A DNA stretch of 64,000 nucleotides from Candidatus Lernaella stagnicola (GCA_030765525.1 JAVCCK010000023.1:148837-212836); one strand, 5' to 3'; shown: positions 8,185 through 18,171, numbered from the stretch's first letter. The notes: generated from the letters alone by a model not told the origin. Translations and numbers: made by a program.

Positions 8185-11037
8185 ATGACCTGCACCCTGT
8201 TGACCGAAATTTTGAACACCGACAGCGTCGATTTGAACAAGATCGCTCAAGGTCTGCTTTTTGCCAAACACGGAACCGAAGCGCTGCCTTTTTCGTTTCC
8301 CAAATACGTCGTGCAGACGATCAAGAACACGCCGCACCAGCGGGTTCGCGGTCGCACCGATTGGCCGAAGGCCGAGCCGCCGTATTTGCCCGAGTCGGTG
8401 TTGGCTTCCTTCCACGCCATCGGGTCGCGGCTCGTTTTCGTCCTGCGGTCCGACGGCAACATCGTGCACGTTTCGTTGGGCACCGATGCCGAACGCGAAC
8501 GCTTGCTGCACGATCTGGTCACCGCCGAAATCGGCGCGCCCGAACGGAAAACCGAGCGCGACGATTTGCCGTGGGACGAGTTCCGCCACATCCGTCTGCT
8601 CTTCGGCGTGCCGCGGTGGCAAAAGGACGACAGCCCGCCGATCGCCGACGTCCTACTCGATTCCTTGCGGTCGCTGCCCTTTACCTACGTTTTTTTGGCG
8701 GTGCCGGTGCCGCCGGAAACACTGGCCAAAGCCGCGCGGCAATTGCAGCGCACGGCGCAGACGATCGATCAAAATTTTCTGAAAATCGGCGAAAAAGCCG
8801 ACGCCGACCGCCGCGCCCGGCAGGCCCTCGATTTGGTCGATGCGCACCGCGTTCGTGTTGAGCGGGGCTTGCAGGCGGGTATGTGGCGCGTCGTGCCCTT
8901 GGTGATGGCCGCTACCGAAACCGCCGCCGACCTGGCCGCTTCAGTCCTGGCGGGGTGTCTGCGACACGAACCGGAAAAGCCGGAGGATGACCCGCTGCCG
9001 ATTCGTTCGTGCCTCGTCGCGCCCGCCGGCTCGGCAACCACCGCCGAACACCTCGACACGTGGTTGTTTTCCGACGAAGCGGCGCGCTTGTGCCCCCTGC
9101 CCCTGCGCGATCGACCCGGTTTCTGCGTGTCCCGCGCCGCCACCTTCGACGTCGACCCCATCGAGAACGAGGGGGAGACGATTGAGATCGCTTCGATCAT
9201 GGACGGCGAACGCATAACACCCAATCGTCTCGAATTGCCCATCGATCAATTCGCGCGTCACTGCGTGGTCGTGGGGAACACCGGTTCGGGTAAGACGAAC
9301 ACCATCCAGTTCATCCTCGTGCACCTGGCGCGGCGCAACATTCCGTTTTTGGTTATCGAGCCGGCCAAAAGCGAATACCGTGGCTTGGCAGCGCATATTC
9401 CGGGGCTGACGCGCTTCCGGTTGGGTGCCGTGCCGGATGAGGAGGGTGAGCTACCGCTCTTTTTCAATCCTTTCTTTTTCCCGGAAGGTTTTCCGCTGCA
9501 CACGCACATTGACTATTTGAAGAACACCTTCATCGCCAGCTTCGGCCTATTCCCGCCCGCCCCGTACCTGCTGGAAACGGCGCTCTATCGGGTGTACGAG
9601 GAGCGAGGCTGGGATATCGTCACCGGCCGGCATCTGCGCGGGCGCGACCGCCTCGCCTTCCCAACGATGACCGACCTGTTGGAGCAAATCGATCCCGTCG
9701 TGGAAGCCGCGCAGTACCACGATGAGATCACGCGCAACCTTAAGGGAGCGTTGAAAACCCGCATCGGCAATTTGTGCGTCGGACCCAAGGGCTTGTGCCT
9801 CAACTCCGGCGAAAACGTGCCCTGCGAAGTGCTCTTCGACTCGCCCACGCTGATCGAAATCAAGGACATGGGCTCCGACGAGGAAAAAGCGCTGCTGATG
9901 GGCCTGATCCTCACGCGGTTGTACGAGTATCGCGTCGCCGCCCAAGCCGGGCCCCAAAGTCACCTGCGCCACTTGTTGGTCGTCGAGGAGGCGCACCGTC
10001 TGCTGCGTCGGGTGCAGTCGCGGTCTTCCGAAGAAGGCGACATGCAGGGCAAAGCGATTGAGACTTTCGTCAACATCGTGGCCGAAGTTCGCGCGTACGG
10101 TCAGGGGGTATTAGTTGGCGAGCAGTTGCCGAGCAAGCTGGCCGCCGACGTGGTGAAGAACGCCTGCACGAAAATCGTGCATCGCCTCGGACCCAAGGAA
10201 GACCGCGATTTCGTCGGCGACATGATGGTGCTGCTGCATCCGCAAAAGCAGGCGCTGGCCAATTTGCGCGTCGGCCAAGCGGTCATTCACGGCGAGCCCA
10301 TGGACGGCGCGATGCGCGTGATGATCGACTGCTTCCCCCCCAGCGGCACGCCGGCGACCCGGAAACAGAAACCGGATGCGGTCGGCCCCGATTTGCTGCA
10401 GCGGTACAAAACGACGCTCTTCGAGCACCGGTTCGAGGCATTGTGGAGCGACGCAACATTCCAGGCCGACGTCAACCTCTTCTTCTTCCAGTTGATTTGC
10501 GGCGAGGACCCCGACGGCGCACTGAACCTGCTGAAACAAAAAGCGGGCGATCTGCTGGTCGATCATGACCGTCACGACGACGGCCGGTTCTTGGGAGCGG
10601 TCATCCGCCAGGCGCTGCGACGCCGCGCCCTGCACTATGGCTGGTCGGAAAAAGAGTTCGACGCAATGTGCGAAGCGGCCCGGAAATTCCACGGTTTTCC
10701 GGAACGATTGCGCGAGCGGTTGGTCACAAAAAAAAGAGCGTTTCCGTTCTGCCGCCTTTGCCCGCAGCGATGCGCGTACGGGTACGAAGTCGGCTGGTTG
10801 ACGCGGGATCCGATGTTCCGCACGGCGTTCTCGATGTTGTTTGACGCCCCCAACCGGGACATGTCTTTCGAGGAAGAGGCGATGGCTTTCGTCGGCGACT
10901 GGTTCCAAACGGAGTTGGAAACGCTCCTTTTGCCGCCCCCGGCCCTGGCCGCCTGCGTCATCGCTCACGGCTGCCGCGCGGCGAAAGTGACTCCAGGCCG
11001 AATCAACCGGACGTTCGCCGAACTCGTAAGCGATTAG
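8185..11037 (+). CDS. HerA/DUF87-like ATPase
   Basis: A 950-aa protein with a RecA/FtsK-type ATPase core: Walker A GNTGSGKT at residues 364-371, followed by VIEPAKSEYRG, a signature of HerA/VirB4-type enzymes, and Walker B HLLVVEEAH with E601-E602. The core ends with the GEQLPSKLAADVVKNA segment characteristic of HerA-like motors. A 360-residue N-terminal region precedes it, and the C-terminus carries a Cys cluster (FCRLCPQRC) that may bind zinc. Such hexameric ATPases pump DNA or protein; the partner nuclease NurA is absent here, and the gene sits with VWA, tubulin-like and membrane proteins, so a DNA-repair role is not implied. The start is the ATG at 8185 behind GAGGTAGGG. Confidence 0.88.
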   Translation: MTCTLLTEILNTDSVDLNKIAQGLLFAKHGTEALPFSFPKYVVQTIKNTPHQRVRGRTDWPKAEPPYLPESVLASFHAIGSRLVFVLRSDGNIVHVSLGTDAERERLLHDLVTAEIGAPERKTERDDLPWDEFRHIRLLFGVPRWQKDDSPPIADVLLDSLRSLPFTYVFLAVPVPPETLAKAARQLQRTAQTIDQNFLKIGEKADADRRARQALDLVDAHRVRVERGLQAGMWRVVPLVMAATETAADLAASVLAGCLRHEPEKPEDDPLPIRSCLVAPAGSATTAEHLDTWLFSDEAARLCPLPLRDRPGFCVSRAATFDVDPIENEGETIEIASIMDGERITPNRLELPIDQFARHCVVVGNTGSGKTNTIQFILVHLARRNIPFLVIEPAKSEYRGLAAHIPGLTRFRLGAVPDEEGELPLFFNPFFFPEGFPLHTHIDYLKNTFIASFGLFPPAPYLLETALYRVYEERGWDIVTGRHLRGRDRLAFPTMTDLLEQIDPVVEAAQYHDEITRNLKGALKTRIGNLCVGPKGLCLNSGENVPCEVLFDSPTLIEIKDMGSDEEKALLMGLILTRLYEYRVAAQAGPQSHLRHLLVVEEAHRLLRRVQSRSSEEGDMQGKAIETFVNIVAEVRAYGQGVLVGEQLPSKLAADVVKNACTKIVHRLGPKEDRDFVGDMMVLLHPQKQALANLRVGQAVIHGEPMDGAMRVMIDCFPPSGTPATRKQKPDAVGPDLLQRYKTTLFEHRFEALWSDATFQADVNLFFFQLICGEDPDGALNLLKQKAGDLLVDHDRHDDGRFLGAVIRQALRRRALHYGWSEKEFDAMCEAARKFHGFPERLRERLVTKKRAFPFCRLCPQRCAYGYEVGWLTRDPMFRTAFSMLFDAPNRDMSFEEEAMAFVGDWFQTELETLLLPPPALAACVIAHGCRAAKVTPGRINRTFAELVSD

Positions 11038-11046
11038 GAGGCTGTG

Positions 11047-11439
11047 GTGAGTGATCAGAAATCAGATGTCAAAGACCTGTTTGAATCCGAAGCCAAGGAT
11101 TTGCCGACCAAGCGCGCCATGGACCGAACGGACCGGAAAGCCGACGCCGACTTCGCCAATCGGGAATATCAAAAAATCACCGAGATGGGGCCGGATCAGC
11201 GTTCGATGGACCAAAAAATGCGGGACGATCAGCAACGCCTCGAGCGCCTCGAAAAAAGCGTCAAGCACATGCCGGGCGTCGACGCGCAAGAAGCGCTGCG
11301 CCGAGAAAAAGAGATGATCAGCATAAATCCGCGCGGCGAGGCGCGCCGCCTCATGGCCGACGGCCCGCTGGACACGTCTACGAAATACGACTTCCAAGCC
11401 GCGGAATTACAGAAACAACAACGCCGCCTCGACCGGTAG
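11047..11439 (+). CDS. Small charged helical protein
   Basis: This product of about 130 residues is highly charged, Gln/Arg/Glu-rich and predicted to be mostly coiled-coil. AGGAGG at 11036-11041 overlaps the ATPase stop; the GTG at 11047 has better spacing than the one at 11044. It is the last gene of the rightward arm and is followed by a terminator-like hairpin. No family is recognised. It could be a partner or adaptor of the HerA-like ATPase, by position only. Confidence 0.7.
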   Translation: MSDQKSDVKDLFESEAKDLPTKRAMDRTDRKADADFANREYQKITEMGPDQRSMDQKMRDDQQRLERLEKSVKHMPGVDAQEALRREKEMISINPRGEARRLMADGPLDTSTKYDFQAAELQKQQRRLDR

Positions 11440-11465
11440 CCCCCGTATCGCCGGCTACGATTTTT
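11436..11465 (+). terminator. Terminator-like hairpin after the rightward arm
   Basis: GTAGCC (11436-11441) and GGCTAC (11453-11458) pair around an 11-base loop and are followed, two bases on, by TTTTT. The stem includes the stop codons of both convergent genes, which is a compact but common arrangement. Confidence 0.5.
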
Positions 11466-13335
11466 CGATAATCGGGCTGTCTTCTATGATGGCATAAAGA
11501 ATGAGCGTCACCAGCAATACGCCGGCCACGTGCGCGACGAAACACCCGGCATTGAATTTCTCCACGGCTTGACCAAAGAATGTTTCGACGAATTCACTAC
11601 ACCCATATTCTTTCGTCATCAGGTTCTTGCCGAATTTCGTCACAAATCGCAGCGTCATCCCCAAAAAAGCAACCAAGCCAAATAAGTACGCCATTACCTG
11701 GTAAATGCCGTTTCTGGAAGGCTCGGCGAAAGTATCACTGATCCGCGCCTCCCGCTTGATGAGAAATCCAATGACGAATAGCGCGCAAAAAGCGATCGCC
11801 CAGTGAGCGATTTCAGGAAGTTGTTCAAACCCGATCGGGTATTCATATTCGCTGTTCTTGAAACCGACGACGAACAGCAATGTCCACGTCACGGCCGCAC
11901 CGATCACGATTCGCGTGAAAAGGATACTCTGCAAATCCGGCGTGCGGTAATAGTCACGAACCCAAAACGCCAAACAACAAAGTGCGAAAAGACCGCCCAA
12001 AACCAGAAAACCGAATTCGAAGCGCAGTCCGCTATTGAGGCTTTTAAGTCCCTGGCAATACGTCCAGTCGGGCACGATCGCGCAACAACCGGTAAGGAAT
12101 CTCCAGGAGCCCCATAAAAAGAGCACTAAAAGCAAGCCGCACAACGGACTGGACCAATACGACTGCTCGTAGAAACGCCGCAAACTACCGAACTTAAGGC
12201 AGGAGCTGTCGGTCGTTTTCCCTTGTTTCGGAATTTTTTTAACCAGCCGCCATGCCTCCGATACGTAAAGCGACTGCACCAGAAAACTGCATAACTCACG
12301 AATCATGGGCTTTTGTTGCATCGTGACCGGCCCGTTCGCCCATTCCATGGCGATGGCGGCCAAGCACGGCGCCACGCCCCATTTCGATCCCGGCTCACAT
12401 TCCGTCAGCGCCCAGGACGTTTGCTCATCCGTATGCCGCACCGGTGGCAACGCCATAGTTTCGCGGGGCACGGCCTTCATCAACTCCTGAAAACGCGAAA
12501 CCGTTCGCCGCTCCGCGACGCTCGACCGCTGCAAAAGAAAGCTGACAAAAGCCGAACGAATCGTCGAATAGGAACTGTCGCCGAGGATTTTCCCTTTGGT
12601 TTGCGCGTTGACTCTCTCGTTGGTTTCCCCGTCAAAATGATTGAACCTCTGCGCCCACGCCCCTTTGGCGAGCATTTCGTAGTGCAGCAGCATCCCGTTG
12701 AGCAATGGGACCTTCTGCCATGCATCGACTACGGTTTTCGCCACATCGTATACGTGTTCGGCATTGCCGAGCCGATCGAGGCGTTCGGAATCTTTCAATC
12801 CCGACGGACTTTCCGGTTTCCCCCGGCCCGAATTGAACTTGCGTACATCTTTCTTGAAGCGCTCCGCCAACATCTTGGCATCCGCCCAGTTGGGCCCAAA
12901 TCGAAACAGCGCCGCCATGTGCAACAACACAAGGTACTCTGCGCTATCGACCTCCGAACTTCCTGCGCCCACTTTCTCGCGATGATCCAGCACGAATTTC
13001 GTAAGCAAATACTCGTTTTCTTCCAGGGAGTTTTTCTCCAATGAAAACAAAATGTTCCGCGACCGCACGGCTTTTTCGTCGTCGAACCGCCCTGCTGGGC
13101 GATTTCCCGACCCGTTCTCGTGGCAACCGACCTCCCGCGTCTCCTCCAATTCAATCATTTCTTCGGAGCAAGTCAAAAGCCAAATACGGCCGCCAACCCA
13201 TTCGCGATGAAGGGAGGACGCCAGCCGTTCTTTGTCGAAAACCAACACGGTCTCAACACGCTCGCCGGACACGCTGGAGACGGCCTCAAACCGCCAAGCG
13301 TGCCAATACTTGTGGTGAAGCGCCTGCGTTACCAC
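11455..13335 (-). CDS. Unknown protein with soluble N-terminus and six membrane segments
   Basis: A 626-aa protein begins at a GTG at 13335, overlapping the previous stop by seven bases with GGAGG about ten bases upstream. Residues 1-380 are soluble and helical with no motif I recognise. The C-terminal 220 residues contain six hydrophobic segments (for example CGLLLVLFLWGSWRFLTG and FLVLGGLFALCCLAFWV). It is translationally coupled to the gene at 13329-15332 and ends facing the VWA/HerA locus, so it could be an accessory of that system or a separate two-gene unit. No function is assigned. Confidence 0.78.
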   Translation of the reverse strand: MVTQALHHKYWHAWRFEAVSSVSGERVETVLVFDKERLASSLHREWVGGRIWLLTCSEEMIELEETREVGCHENGSGNRPAGRFDDEKAVRSRNILFSLEKNSLEENEYLLTKFVLDHREKVGAGSSEVDSAEYLVLLHMAALFRFGPNWADAKMLAERFKKDVRKFNSGRGKPESPSGLKDSERLDRLGNAEHVYDVAKTVVDAWQKVPLLNGMLLHYEMLAKGAWAQRFNHFDGETNERVNAQTKGKILGDSSYSTIRSAFVSFLLQRSSVAERRTVSRFQELMKAVPRETMALPPVRHTDEQTSWALTECEPGSKWGVAPCLAAIAMEWANGPVTMQQKPMIRELCSFLVQSLYVSEAWRLVKKIPKQGKTTDSSCLKFGSLRRFYEQSYWSSPLCGLLLVLFLWGSWRFLTGCCAIVPDWTYCQGLKSLNSGLRFEFGFLVLGGLFALCCLAFWVRDYYRTPDLQSILFTRIVIGAAVTWTLLFVVGFKNSEYEYPIGFEQLPEIAHWAIAFCALFVIGFLIKREARISDTFAEPSRNGIYQVMAYLFGLVAFLGMTLRFVTKFGKNLMTKEYGCSEFVETFFGQAVEKFNAGCFVAHVAGVLLVTLILYAIIEDSPIIEKS

Positions 13336-15332
13336 TTAATCATCGCCTCCATCAGCATCGGGCAAGGATAGACACGTTTACCGTCGACGTATTTTTCGAG
13401 CGTGTTCACGATGAGTTGAAGGTATGCCTTGCTTTTTGCGGAAATCCTGTTCGAATCCACCAAATCAATGATGACGGAAGACAACCAGTCCAGAATTCTA
13501 TCGACATCTTCCAAATCGATTTTTTCGGAACGTAGAAATTCGAGTACGGGATCGCCGGTTGCCTTTTTTACTTCGCGCCGCCAATAGTTGCTAGTGACCC
13601 GTTTCCAGAATTTTCGCCGGCGGATTCGTTCGTAATGGAAGCTGAATTCCGACGAGTTTCCAAGGTGCGCTGTCAAGCATCGTCGGCAGCACATCGGAAC
13701 CCCGTCGTCGTCCCGTTTCTCTTTTTTTGAAGTCTGAAAAACCGGGCATTTTTCTCGATCGTAAGGGTCATGGGCGTTATCCTCTTCGCCCTCTTCGACT
13801 GCAACAAAAGTTCTTAACAACGCTTTTTCTGCCCATTTAAGCATTTGGCGCGGGTAGTGTTCGAGACGATCGACGATCAATTCAAGCAGCGGAAGATACG
13901 TCGGCATACCACTGGAGCTTTCGATGCTCTTTTCCCCGTCATCGTATTGTCTTCTTATATCTTGATAATCGCCCCAGATTGCCCCTTTATGCATTAACCC
14001 GGTCTCGTTCGGGACGGTCTTTGTCTTTTCGAATAGATCCGGTCCCACCCGTGATTGAACGTTATCCTGCAGTCCGCCAAAAACCCCGGTCGCTGTACCG
14101 AGCTGCAACATTTGCCAACTCGTGCTGCCAATGTATACATACGATAATCCGCGAAAGCCATCGACGAATTCTTTAATGCTTCCAAAGTCGAACAGTTCGA
14201 ACGCGTCGCGGTCTGCCGTTTCATTGACGAACTGAAAACCGGTAATCCAGATCAATACGTCCAAATCATCTTCAATGACATTAGGCTTCAACGTTTGTTC
14301 TTCGGATTCTCTCCAAATGTTGTTTCTGGCGATGTCCGAAATTTTCGAACGCAAGCTTGTTGCATTGTACAATTGCTGCGGCGTAATCATAAAGAAACGC
14401 TTTTGCCATTCGATACTTATGGGCTGATTTTCGGCAGCGCCACCGTTTCCCGACCGAGTTTCGGACTGTAGGCAATCCATGAAAAGTTGTTTTAGAATAT
14501 TTGCACGCGATTCCAGTGTGTCTACATGTCCTCCAGTTGGGCTAGTTTGGTTATCGTCAATAAAAACGATAAATGGTATATCTGATGTCTCACATTCTTC
14601 GGCGACGCTGCGAAAATCGGATTCTAGGCGCGCCGCCAAATCTAGGCCTCCATCGGCTGCCGTCTCATAATCTTTCTGCGCCTTATCCATATGTCTTTCC
14701 GCTGGTAAGTGGCGCACGATTTGTTGCGTCAACCAATGAGCGACGCTAAGGTGATACAGGCGCCTCTGCTCCGCGATTTCTCTCGACTCCACGGTTGAAA
14801 ACATAAGCCACGCCCTGATTTTCTCGAAAACCGTGTCATCGGGCGTATATTGAATGACCGGAGTGAACTTCGTTGCGTTTATTCCCGTCTGAGCTGCGCT
14901 TCTTTGCATTTCACGTTCCAGAAAACCGCTTTGCGATTCGAAATCCTTCGTCCCGGAATGCAACCAGAAATCGACCGCCGCTCTCTCAAATATTTCGTCG
15001 TAAAACGCCTTAAGGACAACGACCGCCCGCGTAACCAGCGCTTCACGTTCGTGCGGCTCGTATCCGTTCATCGTAATCAACACCGACGTTTGTTTCGCTT
15101 GGTCGGCCGGCGTTCGTCTAATCGCGGCCAGGTCTCCCGAATAATGGCTCTCAAACAATTTTACGAAGTCCTGTACGGCCGACGGCGAGGTATTGCCGGG
15201 CATGTCTGCGGGATTGAATGCAAAAATCCGGTTATGTTCGCCGAGATCCTCCGGCGGGATTTGTGGCAACGACTGGCCGGTCACGCAATCATGGTTTAGG
15301 AAAAACACAAAACGACGAATCACTTTGTTCAT
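13329..15332 (-). CDS. Unknown soluble protein, Cys-rich near C-terminus
   Basis: The start is placed at the ATG at 15332 behind GGGGGC; a GTG eight codons upstream is the alternative. The 667-aa product has no signal or membrane segment. Its opening (VIRRFVFFLNHDC) and a later IPFIVFIDDNQ segment look like core strands of an alpha/beta domain, and a CCRRC cluster lies near residue 550. Overlap with the downstream six-span protein suggests the two products act together, perhaps as a soluble sensor on a membrane partner. The G+C content is slightly lower than in the neighbours. I do not recognise the family. Confidence 0.78.
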   Translation of the reverse strand: MNKVIRRFVFFLNHDCVTGQSLPQIPPEDLGEHNRIFAFNPADMPGNTSPSAVQDFVKLFESHYSGDLAAIRRTPADQAKQTSVLITMNGYEPHEREALVTRAVVVLKAFYDEIFERAAVDFWLHSGTKDFESQSGFLEREMQRSAAQTGINATKFTPVIQYTPDDTVFEKIRAWLMFSTVESREIAEQRRLYHLSVAHWLTQQIVRHLPAERHMDKAQKDYETAADGGLDLAARLESDFRSVAEECETSDIPFIVFIDDNQTSPTGGHVDTLESRANILKQLFMDCLQSETRSGNGGAAENQPISIEWQKRFFMITPQQLYNATSLRSKISDIARNNIWRESEEQTLKPNVIEDDLDVLIWITGFQFVNETADRDAFELFDFGSIKEFVDGFRGLSYVYIGSTSWQMLQLGTATGVFGGLQDNVQSRVGPDLFEKTKTVPNETGLMHKGAIWGDYQDIRRQYDDGEKSIESSSGMPTYLPLLELIVDRLEHYPRQMLKWAEKALLRTFVAVEEGEEDNAHDPYDREKCPVFQTSKKEKRDDDGVPMCCRRCLTAHLGNSSEFSFHYERIRRRKFWKRVTSNYWRREVKKATGDPVLEFLRSEKIDLEDVDRILDWLSSVIIDLVDSNRISAKSKAYLQLIVNTLEKYVDGKRVYPCPMLMEAMIKW

Positions 15333-15565
15333 CGGTTGCCCCCGGTTCTTTGGCACCTACTTCGAAACGATGCCTTGTTGTCGTTGGCCCTGAAGCAGGC
15401 GACGATCCTCCCCTCACCCGAAACCTTCGTCACTCACCTTATCGGAGACGCAAATTTCCCGTAGCTTCGTTTTCAACGATGTATATCGAATGGTGCGTCC
15501 CCGTCACGGAACATCGTAAATCGTGTATTACAACGAATTACAATTTGCGGGATTATATCGATTCT
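15333..15565. other. Short intergenic region, nothing recognised
   Basis: This lies between two leftward genes and probably carries the promoter of the 13329-15332 pair. No hairpin, repeat or convincing small gene was seen. Confidence 0.4.
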
Positions 15566-17281
15566 TTATTCGGGCGTAAAGCGATATTCAGCACCCAGTA
15601 ACGCTTCGCAATCCACGAATTGCGCCCCGGCGGGGTCTTTTAGCGGCGAGTAGCAGTACTCGTACAGGTCCGCGATTTCGGTGATGCGTACGTAGGCCGC
15701 GACCGGATCCCCGTCGGGATCGTATTCGTATCGCTCGGGCATAAACTCGTACTCGCCGTCGGTAATCGTTTCATCCCACAAATCCCAATATTCGAACGCT
15801 TCGTAGTGATCGGCGGCAGCGGTGAAGTGCTCGATCACATAACGCGCCTCTTCGTTGGTCAGCGGCAAACCGTACGCTGCGGCGAGAACCAGCGTTTGCG
15901 CAATCTCCGGGTTCCATTCGAGGTACATGTCGCAGAAGAAACTCGCCCGGATTTCCTCCACGCGCGCCGCGAGGCCCTCCAAAAGAGACCGCGCGGCTTC
16001 GTTGTTCTCGTAGGCGAGCGAAAGCGATACGGCCGAAATGTGAAATCCCCATATCATGTTGGCCGACCAGAAATGGCCGAAATTGGCGATGAGTTCGTAG
16101 CCGCGGCTGTGGCCGTCCAGGCAATCGTTGCCCAGCGCGTCGCCGCCGGTGGCCAGGTAGGCGGTGCAAAGTTTCGCGTTGCATTCCGCGCGGGGGAAGA
16201 TGAACTCGTAGTTGACGAAACTGGCGAAGTCGTCGACGAATCCGTACTCGGTGCGCGGGACGAAAATTTCACCGTCCACACCCTTGGTGCGGATGTGGTA
16301 ACCGTGCCGGGCCACGTCCCGGGCCATGTTGCTGATTTGCCGGTACAGCTTGATCGCCGCCTGCTTCATTTCCTCGTCGTCGCTTTCGCGAATCAGGCGC
16401 GCCAACAAAGGGATGCTCCGGTACAGATAGGGGAAGTCGTCCTTCGAGCGCTTGTTGCGCACCCAGATATCTCCCCAGGTCGGGTTGTCGGGATTGTGAA
16501 CGGTATCGTGGCGGCGCTCGATCACTTCGTAGCGCACCGAATCGTAATCGACAGCGGCTTGGCGACCCCCATCGAGTTCATAGGTGTGATTGCGATGGAA
16601 AATCGCGCGCGCCATGATCGAGTCGACGACCGGGTCCTCGTCGCCCCACACGGTGCCGTCGTACGTCGCCGAAAGGCCCCGCATGTAGCCAAGCGCCACT
16701 TCTCGCGCGGCGGTGTCGCCGTTGGATAAATAGAGACTGACCGCCAACGACAACACGCGCCCGACTTTCGCCGTCGAATTATCTGACGGGCCGTGCCATG
16801 TGAAAGTGACCGTGTCGCCGGATTTGATGGCGTAGGCGTTCGTCCACCAAATCATATACGGCGGTTCACCCCACGGATTGCCTTCGGCCAGACCAATGGA
16901 ATGCCGAGCTGCCCACCGGAAAAAATCGACCCCGTCGTAAAAATCCTTCATCCGCTGCGTGAACGCGGTGATTTCCCCCGACGTGGGCGCAATGCCAGCT
17001 TGCTCGCGTTCGATCGTAAACGGCAGGGAGGACGGCGGATCGACGATATCGTCCGGAACGGTATCGTCGTCGTTGTTATCGTTATCATTGTTGTCGTTGT
17101 TGTCGTCATCATTGTTGTTATCGTCATCATCGTTGTTGTCATCGTCGTCGTTGTCATCGTCGTTATCATCGTCGTCGTCGTCACTTGCGTTATCATCGGA
17201 ACCACAAGCAAACATCGTCGCCAACAAAATAAGCAGCAGAAAAAAGAGTGAAAAACGCAACCGTGATGGAGGGAAGGACAT
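15566..17281 (-). CDS. Lipoprotein with long Asp/Asn linker and large helical domain
   Basis: The 571-aa product has a signal peptide ending in a lipobox (ATMFAC, Cys about residue 26), so it should be lipid-anchored. It continues with about 40 residues of almost pure Asp and Asn, then a roughly 490-residue exported domain rich in helices, Trp and Tyr. The domain pattern (repeated paired helices, acidic and aromatic residues) resembles alpha-toroid folds seen in some glycan-processing enzymes, but no diagnostic motif was identified. The start is the ATG at 17281 behind AAAGGAG. The acidic tract is encoded by a trinucleotide microsatellite. A calcium-binding flexible stalk is a reasonable guess for the linker; the enzyme or binding role is unknown. 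Confidence 0.82.
   Translation of the reverse strand: MSFPPSRLRFSLFFLLLILLATMFACGSDDNASDDDDDDNDDDNDDDDNNDDDDNNNDDDNNDNNDNDNNDDDTVPDDIVDPPSSLPFTIEREQAGIAPTSGEITAFTQRMKDFYDGVDFFRWAARHSIGLAEGNPWGEPPYMIWWTNAYAIKSGDTVTFTWHGPSDNSTAKVGRVLSLAVSLYLSNGDTAAREVALGYMRGLSATYDGTVWGDEDPVVDSIMARAIFHRNHTYELDGGRQAAVDYDSVRYEVIERRHDTVHNPDNPTWGDIWVRNKRSKDDFPYLYRSIPLLARLIRESDDEEMKQAAIKLYRQISNMARDVARHGYHIRTKGVDGEIFVPRTEYGFVDDFASFVNYEFIFPRAECNAKLCTAYLATGGDALGNDCLDGHSRGYELIANFGHFWSANMIWGFHISAVSLSLAYENNEAARSLLEGLAARVEEIRASFFCDMYLEWNPEIAQTLVLAAAYGLPLTNEEARYVIEHFTAAADHYEAFEYWDLWDETITDGEYEFMPERYEYDPDGDPVAAYVRITEIADLYEYCYSPLKDPAGAQFVDCEALLGAEYRFTPE
17063..17183. repeat. Trinucleotide microsatellite encoding the Asp/Asn stalk
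   Basis: About 120 bases of mixed GAT/GAC/AAC/AAT codons (minus strand) form the acidic linker of the lipoprotein. The codons are mixed rather than identical, implying selection for composition as well as slippage. Length could vary between strains. Confidence 0.8.
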
Positions 17282-17404
17282 CCGAGAATCTCCTTTGACG
17301 GTAGGGAAATCGTCGCCATTCGCGTGGGAACCTTGCCGTTCTCGGGCGGTGGTACGCGGCCATATTAACGGAAAGGCGCACGGGTTCCCATAGGCAAAAT
17401 TCGC

Positions 17405-17452
17405 AAAAAAACCGCTCCCTCAATCCCGCATCAGCGGAACTGGGGAGCGGTT
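17405..17452 (-). terminator. Rho-independent terminator of the RRM protein gene
   Basis: On the minus strand a perfect 10-base stem (AACCGCTCCC at 17410-17419 with its complement at 17443-17452, plus coordinates) is followed by a run of T. It lies 36 bases past the stop of the RNA-binding protein gene. Confidence 0.8.
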
Positions 17453-17487
17453 ACTATCAAATAATTCGTCGGAAAGAGTATTCCGGC

Positions 17488-17811
<324 letters not shown>

Positions 17812-18171
17812 TGATCCGTTCCTTCTTGTTTTTGGGAGGTCAATTTCGTTGACACAGTAATGTCTCTCGGTGGTTACGGAGTCAGGCTATACTGAGTGAA
17901 ACGCTACAAGAAGTGATTGACGCGCGTATTGCCAAGACGGTCCCGAACAACGACAAGGGATTACCCGTGTGCTCAAAGCTCCCAGTTAAAAGACCTTTAC
18001 TGGACGCCCGAAAATAGGTTTACACCCACGCCTTTTCTGGAAACGTCTCAGCTCCAGCAAAATATATGGCATGCCGCGAACTATAAGTCAATGAACAAAA
18101 ACAAAAAAAACGAGGCGGTTTTTCTTTTTTCCAAGTGCAAGATTAACGGCCTCTCGTCTCCTTTGCGGCCT
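17812..18171. other. Intergenic region between the RRM gene and the Hsp70 gene end
   Basis: About 360 bases without a convincing gene; a 106-codon rightward frame here has no ribosome site and no recognisable protein features. It should contain the promoter and leader of the RRM gene and the end of the long leftward operon. Confidence 0.5.
18103..18153 (-). terminator. Possible terminator of the twelve-gene operon
   Basis: On the minus strand, shortly after the last Hsp70 stop, GAGGC and GCCTC (18149-18153 and 18112-18116, plus coordinates) can pair across a long loop, directly followed by CG and eight T. The stem is short, so this is tentative. Confidence 0.35.

Noticed and set aside
8185-11037. 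A HerA-NurA DNA-end-resection locus
   Set aside because: No NurA nuclease gene is adjacent, and the neighbours are membrane, VWA and tubulin-like proteins.
17053-17190. The short periodic repeats considered as a CRISPR array
   Set aside because: The period is three bases, with no spacers, and the tract encodes the Asp/Asn linker.
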